DNA of 64,000 nt, taken from Spirochaetota bacterium. Lineage in GTDB: Bacteria > Spirochaetota > UBA12135 > COTS27 > JAFLEE01. The position numbers and the translations under genes were made by a program. The stretch lies in assembly GCA_017302015.1 (NCBI GenBank), contig JAFLEE010000007.1:39907-103906 (forward strand), in the 5' to 3' direction. Below are positions 25,919-32,319 of the stretch, piece after piece; within the stretch, counting starts at the first letter, position 1, and every line of letters begins with the position of its first letter. The notes beneath the pieces were generated by a model. The model had not been told where the DNA came from and made no database searches. It worked only from the letters and a program-made list of their open reading frames with translations.

Positions 25919-26078
25919 GGCTTCCTCCGGATACAGCAAATCGATGGGGATATTGTGCCGTGCGGGGGGCCCTCCGGGTAGGGCCCGACGGAGGCGCGGC
26001 CCCCGCCAGGCGCCCGGGGGCACGCGCGGGGAAAAAGCTGCGGACGGAGCGCCCCGGCAGGATAAAATACCCCTCCCC

Positions 26079-27611
26079 ATGCCCCAGTCCCCCCTCCCTC
26101 CCGATCGTCTCGCCGACGCCGTCGCGTTCCTCGAATCCATCGCCGAAAACCGGGCGCTCCTGGCCAATTTGCCCGAGGCCGAGCGGGTGCGCCTGCTCAC
26201 CGCCGCCGGCCGGGTCTGCCGCCCCGACAATATCGACCGCCGACGCCTCCGAAACGCCCAACTCGCCCGCCGCGAGAAGGAGCGCATCCAGCGCGACGAG
26301 GCGGCCTTGAGCCAGACCGGCATCCGCGCCCTCCGTCGGGCGCCCGTCTTCACCACGCCCAATATCGGGGACCCTCCGCTCATCGAGGCCTCGGAACTCA
26401 CCGGCGACGTGGAGCCCCGGGAGGTCGTGGAACCCCAGAATTGCTACATCTGCAAGCGCAATTACCAGCAGATCCACCCCTTCTACGACCAACTCTGCCC
26501 CGAATGCGGCGATTTCAATTTCCGAAAACGCGGCGAGACGGCGAACCTCGAGGGGCGCGTGGCGCTCCTCACCGGCGGGCGGGTGAAGATCGGCTATCAG
26601 GCCGGCATCAAATTGCTTCGCTGCGGGGCGAGCCTCATCGTCACCACCCGCTTCCCCCGGGACTCCGCGGCCCGCTACGCCCGGGAGCCCGATTTCAAGG
26701 ATTGGGGCCATCGCCTCGAGATCTTCGGCCTCGACCTGCGCCACACCCCGAGCGTGGAGGCCTTCTGCCGCCACCTGATGGCCACCCGGGAGCGGCTGGA
26801 TTTCATCATCAGCAACGCCTGCCAGACCGTGCGCCGCCCCCCCGATTTCTACCGGCACATGATGGCCCTGGAGAACGGCAGCGACCACGCCCTCGCCCCC
26901 GAAGCGCGGAAGCTCCTCGGGGCCTACGAGGGCCTGCGCCGTTACGACATGCTCCCCGCGGGCGAGGGCGACGCCCCGGAGCGGCGCTTGGAACAGATCG
27001 CGGGCCTCGCCCGCAGCGCCGACCTCTCCCAGGTTCCGCTCCTGCCGGAGGACCACGCCCGGCGGGCCGAGCTCTTCCCCGAGGGCCGCCTCGACCAGGA
27101 CCTCCAGCAAGTCGACCTGCGGGAGAGGAACACCTGGCGCCTGCTGCTCTCCGAGGTCTCCGCCGTGGAACTCCTCGAGGTCCAACTCGTCAACGCCGTG
27201 GCGCCCTTCCTGCTCAATGCGCGGCTGAAGCCCCTCATGATGCGCACCCCCGGGCGCGAGAAGCACATCGTCAACGTCTCGGCGATGGAGGGGCAATTCT
27301 ACCGGCGCTTCAAGACCACGCGCCACCCCCACACCAATATGGCCAAGGCCGCCCTCAACATGATGACGCGCACCTCGGCCGCCGAGTACCAGGGCGACGG
27401 CATTCACATGAATAGCGTCGACACGGGTTGGGTCACCGACGAGGATCCGGCCGCCCTCGCCGAGCGCAAGACCCGCGAGCAGCGCTTCCACCCGCCCCTC
27501 GATATCGTCGACGGCGCCGCGCGCATCGTCGACCCGATCATCTCGGGCATCAACACCGGGAACCACGTCTGGGGGAAATTCCTCAAGGACTACAAAGAGA
27601 CGCCTTGGTGA
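26079..27611 (+). CDS. Short-chain dehydrogenase/reductase with N-terminal zinc-ribbon domain
   Basis: 510 residues. Residues 1-115 are helical and charged. A zinc ribbon occupies 120-150 (C122, C125, C140, C143). An SDR Rossmann domain starts at about 158 with VALLTGGRVKIGYQ as the cofactor-binding glycine motif. The expected Y-x-x-x-K is TNMAK in HPHTNMAKAALNMM, so the catalytic tyrosine is replaced by Thr while the Lys is kept; a Ser-bearing strand (VNVSAMEG) precedes it. Typical SDRs are about 250 residues, so this is a large fused form with a roughly 60-residue insert near residues 265-335. It may act on an unusual substrate or be regulatory. A TAAAAT hexamer at 26063-26068 is a possible -10. 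Confidence 0.75.
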   Translation: MPQSPLPPDRLADAVAFLESIAENRALLANLPEAERVRLLTAAGRVCRPDNIDRRRLRNAQLARREKERIQRDEAALSQTGIRALRRAPVFTTPNIGDPPLIEASELTGDVEPREVVEPQNCYICKRNYQQIHPFYDQLCPECGDFNFRKRGETANLEGRVALLTGGRVKIGYQAGIKLLRCGASLIVTTRFPRDSAARYAREPDFKDWGHRLEIFGLDLRHTPSVEAFCRHLMATRERLDFIISNACQTVRRPPDFYRHMMALENGSDHALAPEARKLLGAYEGLRRYDMLPAGEGDAPERRLEQIAGLARSADLSQVPLLPEDHARRAELFPEGRLDQDLQQVDLRERNTWRLLLSEVSAVELLEVQLVNAVAPFLLNARLKPLMMRTPGREKHIVNVSAMEGQFYRRFKTTRHPHTNMAKAALNMMTRTSAAEYQGDGIHMNSVDTGWVTDEDPAALAERKTREQRFHPPLDIVDGAARIVDPIISGINTGNHVWGKFLKDYKETPW

Positions 27612-27681
27612 GGGCGCGGGGCCGCTGACCCGCGATGGTATGATCCCCTAGGCTCGCCCGAGCGCGAGACACGGGAGCCCC

Positions 27682-27969
27682 ATGCGCCGAACCCTCCGCC
27701 CCCTGTTCTGGTCCTGCTACCTCATCGCCCTCGGCGGCGTGCTCATCGCCAACGCCAGTTTCGGCGCGAACCTGCCCGTCGTCCGCCTATTCCTGGGGAT
27801 CCTCGTGATCGGGTGGGGGGTGAGCGTTATTCTGGGCGGCTTCCCGCGCAAGGATTTCTCCCGGCGCCTCGGCGAAAAAATGGAGGCGAAGGCGGAGCGT
27901 TTCGAGGAAAAGATGGAACGCGCGGCCGAACGCCTCGAACGCAAGATGAAGCGCAAGGCGCGCCGTTGA
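27682..27969 (+). CDS. Small membrane protein with C-terminal amphipathic coiled coil
   Basis: 95 residues. Two hydrophobic helices (about 6-28 and 33-52) are followed by a highly charged helix (about 56-95) made of repeating E-K-x-E-R units, which should form a coiled coil in the cytoplasm. The helix pair resembles LiaF/PspC-type small domains, but I would not assign a family. GGGAG lies five bases before the ATG. Its stop codon overlaps the TTG start of the next gene, so both are cotranslated. Confidence 0.65.
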   Translation: MRRTLRPLFWSCYLIALGGVLIANASFGANLPVVRLFLGILVIGWGVSVILGGFPRKDFSRRLGEKMEAKAERFEEKMERAAERLERKMKRKARR

Positions 27970-28223
27970 CCCGAAAGGCCACGGTCCAGAAGCATTGCCC
28001 GAAATGCGGCGCGCCCTTCACCTGCGGCCACGCGGCGGGGGATTGCTGGTGCGCCGGGCCCGAGTTTAAGGTCGTCTCGAAGATCCCGGAAAGCTACCGA
28101 GACTGCTTGTGCCCGGCGTGCCTCAAGGCCTATTGCATGGACGAAGGGGCTGCCCGGCCGGAACGCACGGGCGAATCCACCCCGGTTTTCCCCCGACCGC
28201 CGCGCCCATCAACCCCAGAATAA
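27966..28223 (+). CDS. Cysteine-rich CWC family protein
   Basis: 85 residues read from a TTG that overlaps the previous stop (TTGA). The first 60 residues carry CPKCGAPFTC, C-W-C, and CLCPACL, the pattern of the short Cys-rich CWC family, probably a zinc-binding mini-domain of unknown function. The last 25 residues are Pro-rich and overlap the 3' end of the convergent permease gene by 15 bp. The TTG start is chosen because the conserved cysteines begin ten residues later and the upstream gene is coupled. Confidence 0.75.
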   Translation: MTRKATVQKHCPKCGAPFTCGHAAGDCWCAGPEFKVVSKIPESYRDCLCPACLKAYCMDEGAARPERTGESTPVFPRPPRPSTPE

Positions 28224-28967
28224 TTTAAGCGCCGCGACGAACGAGAGGCTTAAACTCACCACTTTAAAGACTTTCTGGGGCATGCGCTTGAGCAGGTAGA
28301 TCCCCAGGAAGGCGCCCCCGGCGATGAGGGGCAGATAGAGCGCGTTATAGGCCAGCGTGGGGGCGGTGATGAGCCCCAAATGCCACGAGAACGGCACCTT
28401 GAAGCAGTTGAGGATCAGGAAATACCAGGAGCCCGTTCCGATGAACTCTTCCTTGGGGAGGCCGATGGCCAGGAGGTAGATGACCATGATGGGCCCCGCG
28501 GCGTTGGCGAGCATGGTGGTGATGCCCGCCGCCAGGCCCATGAAGACGGTGAACGCCAGGTGGTGGGGGATGCCCTCGTCCCGGATCACGCCGAGTTCCT
28601 TGAGCACCGTGAAGGCGAGGAGCACGAGGATGATCACGCCGATGACGACGGCCACCTGGCGGTCGTCCATGCGGCCCATGAGCAGGTAGCCCATGACGAT
28701 GCCGGTCGCCGAGAAGGGCATGATGCGCAGCAGGTGCTTCCAGCGGGCGTGCCGGTGGTAATAGGAGACGGCGAACACGTCGGCCATGATGAGCATGGGG
28801 AGCACGATGCCGGTGGAGGCCTTCGCCGGGAAGACCCCCGCCATGAGGGGCGCCACGAGGATGCCGAGGCCGGGTACCCCGGTCTTGCTGAGGCCGATGA
28901 GCAGCGCGCTGAGGCCGCCGGCGAGCCATTGCCAAAGGGAATGTTCGAACATGGGTAAGGGTAGCAT
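28209..28967 (-). CDS. TauE/SafE-family permease
   Basis: 252 residues with about eight membrane helices in two repeats. The first repeat has the family motif GLSKTGVPGLG with TGIVLPMLIMADV, the second has TMLANAAGPIMVIYLL. TauE/SafE proteins export sulfite, sulfoacetate or related organosulfur anions; the substrate here is unknown. Two starts are possible (28967 and 28952, MFEHSL); neither has a good Shine-Dalgarno. A plus-strand-oriented terminator-like hairpin lies in its upstream region. Confidence 0.85.
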   Translation of the reverse strand: MLPLPMFEHSLWQWLAGGLSALLIGLSKTGVPGLGILVAPLMAGVFPAKASTGIVLPMLIMADVFAVSYYHRHARWKHLLRIMPFSATGIVMGYLLMGRMDDRQVAVVIGVIILVLLAFTVLKELGVIRDEGIPHHLAFTVFMGLAAGITTMLANAAGPIMVIYLLAIGLPKEEFIGTGSWYFLILNCFKVPFSWHLGLITAPTLAYNALYLPLIAGGAFLGIYLLKRMPQKVFKVVSLSLSFVAALKLFWG

Positions 28968-29013
28968 CCGGTGGTTTACCGCGATAGACGCCCCCGGAAC
29001 GCCCCCCCATTCG

Positions 29014-29048
29014 TCGCCGCTTTGAGTTCCAGGGCGGCGATTCTTTTT
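29014..29048 (+). terminator. Rho-independent-type hairpin in a gap between two minus-strand genes
   Basis: TCGCCGC (29014-29020) and GCGGCGA (29034-29040) form a 7-bp stem with a 13-nt loop, followed immediately by TTCTTTTT. The signal reads on the plus strand although both flanking genes (TauE/SafE and GH5-like) are on the minus strand. The loop also contains GAGTTCC (29024-29030), complementary to GGAACTC at 29054-29060, so an alternative pairing exists. The rest of the 178-bp gap shows nothing notable. Confidence 0.5.
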
Positions 29049-29145
29049 AACGTGGAACTCGGCCCGATAACCGCTTCTGTAGTTCCCGGGATGGCTGCGG
29101 CGTAGGGGCGAGTCCCGACTCAGCGGTGACCCGCTTTAAGGCCTA

Positions 29146-31125
29146 TCACCTCGGACCCCGCTTGAACCTGAGGATCGCGCCGGTATTGGGGCCCAATTCC
29201 ACATGGATCCCAACGCCCTCCCCTTTCACCGCCGCACTCGGGGGATAGGTTTCCCCGTGGGTCCATCCCGCGCTCACCTCGAGGCGGGCGCGGGTTTTTT
29301 CTGGGCGATTATTCACGACCAAGACCAGGCGCTCCCCCTCCCCCACGGGATGCTCGGTGAGGGTCAGAAGCGGATCCTCCTTCCCCATGATGCGGCCGGC
29401 CATCGCCTCCCGGGCGATGTGGCGGTAGATCTTCCAGGCATGGGAGCCCTGGGGCGACTGGAAGGCGGAGGGCACGTCCATCATGAGCCGCTCCAGGGGA
29501 AAGCCGAGGAGGAAGACGCGGCCCTTGCCGTAGGCGGCGCTGAAGAAATCGGGCCGTCCCGCGCCGTCCTGGGCGAGGGCCTGGGCGCCGAGACCGCGCA
29601 ATTCCGTGGTCATACGCGACGCAAGCGCGAGGTCGAAATCGCCTTCCGGCAGATGGAAGGTGTATTTGCCGCCGCGGGGGTCCGCGAAGCGCCCGTGCAC
29701 TTCCGCCGAAAAGACTTCCGCGAGGTGGTCCACATAGACTTCATCCATGGAGAGGTAGAGCGTCGCGCCTTCCTTCACGCGCCGGCGGAGTTCTTCCCAA
29801 TTCGCCGCGGAGAGGCCCGCTTTCCCGATGGCGGAGGGGATGAGATAAAGCGCAGCCTCTTTCAGTTTCTGCCGGCCTTCCTGGAAGGTGAGGTTGAGCC
29901 CCGCCTGCCGGGCGAGGATGAAGGCGCCGCTGGCGATCTTCAAATGGTCTTGTTGGGAATGGCCGACGAGGCAGACGGCCTCGGCCGGCGCTGGTGGAAG
30001 CGTCGGGAACGGGAGGGAATCGAGGTATTTCCGGAATGAAAGGAGTTCCCCCGCGGTCGCCCGCGGCTCGGACGCGGCGGAGAAGAGCCCGTGCTCCAGC
30101 CCCGCCATCTCCCAATCGTAGGGCGGGAGGCGGATCGTATCTTGGTCGAAGGCGCACCACCAGAGGAGCCCGCCCCCGTCGCTGGCCAGCAGGTTCCATA
30201 GGATGCCCCGCAGGTGCGAGGCGAGGGTTTCCAGGTCGGCGTTGGAGCCGCGCCACATGCCGGTTTCTTCCATGAAGCAGGGGCGGCCACCCACGTCCCC
30301 GAAGAGCCGGTTCTCCGCCACGGGCATGAGGACGGCCTTGAGGGTCGCGCTGGCGTCCGTGGCCGTGGATTTCCACATATGGTAGTAGTGGGAGGTGAGC
30401 ACGTCGCAATGCTCCGCCTGCGCCGCCACGGACCAATGGTGGTGGCCGGGGCTGGCCGATCCCTCGCGGCTGACGAGGGCATTGCCGTTCATCCCCGAAA
30501 TGATAGGCCGCGCGGGATCCTCCAGGCGCACGGCGTTGGCGATGGAAGCCATCCAATGGGAGGCGGCCGCCGGGCTCGGCGCTTTCCCCATGCAATTGCA
30601 TTCGTTCCCGAAATTCCAGGCCGCGATGGCCGGGTGCTTCGCCATGCGGCGCACGAAATAGCGCACGAAGCGCACTTCCCACACGAGGGCCTCGGGGTCG
30701 GTGATGGGGTTCATGCCCGCGAGGCCGGGGGGCATGAAGAGGCGATCGGTCATCTGCCCCGTGAGGAGGGCGACGATGAGCTTCTGCCCGTGCCGCTGGG
30801 CGAGATCGGCGAATTGCTCGAAACGCCCCATCATCGCTTCGCTCATCCCGGCGCGGCCGGCTTCGGTGTCGGGGAGTTCCTCCTCGCCGAGCCGGTATTC
30901 CTGGGGGGTGCCGTCGCCCTTATAGAGCCGGGTGATCGGTTGGAAATCGGGCCAGATCGGGAAGACGCGGAGCACCTGGGAGCCGTGGGCGGCGAGGGCC
31001 GCGAGATCCCCCTCCATCACATCCATCCGCCAATCCTTCCACATATCGGTGGCGGCGTGGGAGGCCCAATAATTGGCCCCGAGGCCGAAATGGCCGGACT
31101 GGGTGAAACGCGCATCGCAATTCAT
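29146..31125 (-). CDS. GH5-like (clan GH-A) glycoside hydrolase with C-terminal accessory domains
   Basis: 659 residues without a signal peptide. The N-terminal 350 residues form a TIM-barrel hydrolase: WNFGNECNC provides the N-E pair (E175, acid/base) and CFMEETGMW provides the nucleophile region (E286/E287), as in clan GH-A beta-mannanase/glucosidase families. The central part (about 370-570) looks like a glutamine-amidotransferase-type fold (AVCLVGHSQQDH at its start), and the end is a small beta domain. The substrate is unknown, but the AraC regulator upstream on the same strand and the GH78 gene suggest a plant or algal side-chain glycan. The start at 31125 is favoured; MSFARG at 31194 would add 23 residues. 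Confidence 0.7.
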   Translation of the reverse strand: MNCDARFTQSGHFGLGANYWASHAATDMWKDWRMDVMEGDLAALAAHGSQVLRVFPIWPDFQPITRLYKGDGTPQEYRLGEEELPDTEAGRAGMSEAMMGRFEQFADLAQRHGQKLIVALLTGQMTDRLFMPPGLAGMNPITDPEALVWEVRFVRYFVRRMAKHPAIAAWNFGNECNCMGKAPSPAAASHWMASIANAVRLEDPARPIISGMNGNALVSREGSASPGHHHWSVAAQAEHCDVLTSHYYHMWKSTATDASATLKAVLMPVAENRLFGDVGGRPCFMEETGMWRGSNADLETLASHLRGILWNLLASDGGGLLWWCAFDQDTIRLPPYDWEMAGLEHGLFSAASEPRATAGELLSFRKYLDSLPFPTLPPAPAEAVCLVGHSQQDHLKIASGAFILARQAGLNLTFQEGRQKLKEAALYLIPSAIGKAGLSAANWEELRRRVKEGATLYLSMDEVYVDHLAEVFSAEVHGRFADPRGGKYTFHLPEGDFDLALASRMTTELRGLGAQALAQDGAGRPDFFSAAYGKGRVFLLGFPLERLMMDVPSAFQSPQGSHAWKIYRHIAREAMAGRIMGKEDPLLTLTEHPVGEGERLVLVVNNRPEKTRARLEVSAGWTHGETYPPSAAVKGEGVGIHVELGPNTGAILRFKRGPR

Positions 31126-31134
31126 GGTGGGAAT

Positions 31135-31150
31135 CCTGAAATGATTCAGG
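31135..31150. promoter_or_regulatory. Palindrome just upstream of the GH5-like gene
   Basis: CCTGAA (31135-31140) and TTCAGG (31145-31150) form a perfect 6-bp inverted repeat with a 4-bp centre, 10 bp before the start codon. It could be an operator or a short 5'-leader hairpin. Confidence 0.4.
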
Positions 31151-31216
31151 TCCACCCGAGGCGGGGAAGGAATGGAGCCCCGCGCAAAAGACATGTGAAT
31201 TAGCGCAAACCGAATT

Positions 31217-31270
31217 CAATCATTTTCTAGGGAAATCGGATTCTCCATGCTAAATGACGCAATCATTTTC
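31217..31270. promoter_or_regulatory. Direct repeats, candidate AraC-type activator sites
   Basis: CAATCATTTTC occurs at 31217-31227 and again at 31260-31270, 43 bp apart start to start (about four helical turns) and in the same orientation. AraC-family activators typically bind tandem direct repeats; the pair lies between the AraC gene (its stop codon is inside the second copy) and the GH5-like gene it may control. Confidence 0.45.
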
Positions 31271-32174
31271 GCCTCACCGTGCGGGAAGGCGGGAAGCCCA
31301 TCACCCGCTTGAAGGTCGTGGAAAAATTGAATGGATCGGCATAACCCAATTTTTCCGCTACCGACTGAACGCTCTCCCCTGATTCCAGAAGCCGGGACGC
31401 GAGGCCGAGTTTTCGGGCGGTGAAGGCCTGCATGGGGCTCGACCCGAACGCCCTGCGGAAGCGGTATTCCAGGTTGCGCTTGCTCATGCCGAGTGCTTCG
31501 GCCATCGCCTCCACCTCGAGCTTGCCGTAGATCTTCGCGGCGAAATGGTCGAGCACGGCCCTCTGGAATGCATCGGCCTCCATGGCGGCGACGAACGCGG
31601 GGGAGAGGGCGTCGCGCGGGACTCCGCCGCAAAGTTCCCAGAAAAAGGCCTCCCCCAATTTTTCGGTGGCGAGGGGGCGATAGGCCCGCCCCGGCGCCAT
31701 GGAGAGCAGGAGCTCTGTGAGCGCGGAGGCGGGGGAGGCCGTGCCGATGGGCAATATGCGGGACTTCATGGGGCGATCGGGGCGCAGGATGCCGTGGGGC
31801 CAGATCTCGCCATCGATGCCCAAAAAATCGTAGAAGAGGAAGAGGAGTTCGCTTCCGACCTCGTATTCGTCCGCGTGGCGATCGGGGGGTTGGACGAAAA
31901 GCGCTTGTCCCGCCTCGACGGTGAGGTGTTCCCCGTTGAGCGTGCAGGCGTAGCGCCCCTTTCGAGGGAGGATGAGTTCGCCCCAGCGATGGAGGTGCTC
32001 GGGATAGCGGTAGGGCTCGACGCAGGAAATGAGGGTTAGGCGCGTCATCCTCACGGCGAGGGCCCCGAAGGGCCGCCCCATGTTGTCCGGGCCCACAAGC
32101 GCCTTGCGCACGAAGGGGGAAGGATTCGCCCCACGGACCGCCGCTTTCTCTGGGGGATTCGGCTTCGGGGTCAT
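31263..32174 (-). CDS. AraC-family transcriptional regulator
   Basis: 303 residues. An N-terminal cupin sensor (YRYPEHLHRWGELILPRKGRY, VEAGQALFVQPPDRHADEY) precedes a C-terminal double HTH (about 200-300), with VEAMAEALGMSKRNLEYRFRRAFG and SVQSVAEKLGYADPFNFSTTFKRVMGFPPS. Length and layout are typical. It sits between the GH5-like gene (same strand, downstream) and the divergent GH78 rhamnosidase, and likely activates one or both in response to a sugar. The start at 32174 is chosen by similarity; the frame remains open upstream past the promoter region, which is unlikely to be coding. Confidence 0.9.
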   Translation of the reverse strand: MTPKPNPPEKAAVRGANPSPFVRKALVGPDNMGRPFGALAVRMTRLTLISCVEPYRYPEHLHRWGELILPRKGRYACTLNGEHLTVEAGQALFVQPPDRHADEYEVGSELLFLFYDFLGIDGEIWPHGILRPDRPMKSRILPIGTASPASALTELLLSMAPGRAYRPLATEKLGEAFFWELCGGVPRDALSPAFVAAMEADAFQRAVLDHFAAKIYGKLEVEAMAEALGMSKRNLEYRFRRAFGSSPMQAFTARKLGLASRLLESGESVQSVAEKLGYADPFNFSTTFKRVMGFPPSRTVRRK

Positions 32175-32262
32175 CGAAGGCACTTTAAACACGGGCGCCC
32201 GCGGCGTCAAGGCGCGCCGCCCCCGACGAATAAAGCTTGAAAAGTGACGGCAGGAGAGGCGC

Positions 32263-32292
32263 GATGGAATCCATCTGGCATATACTGTATGC
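32263..32292. promoter_or_regulatory. Operator-like palindromes and -10 element of the GH78 gene
   Basis: GATGGA (32263-32268), A, TCCATC (32270-32275) is a perfect inverted repeat. Next comes TATACT (32281-32286) as a -10, embedded in an imperfect palindrome between GCATA (32278-32282) and TATGC (32288-32292). No TTGACA-like -35 exists where one is expected; the perfect palindrome lies immediately next to that position, which fits an activator-dependent promoter. Confidence 0.5.
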
Positions 32293-32319
32293 TCGTTTTT
32301 TCCAAAGGGAGAGGTCCCC

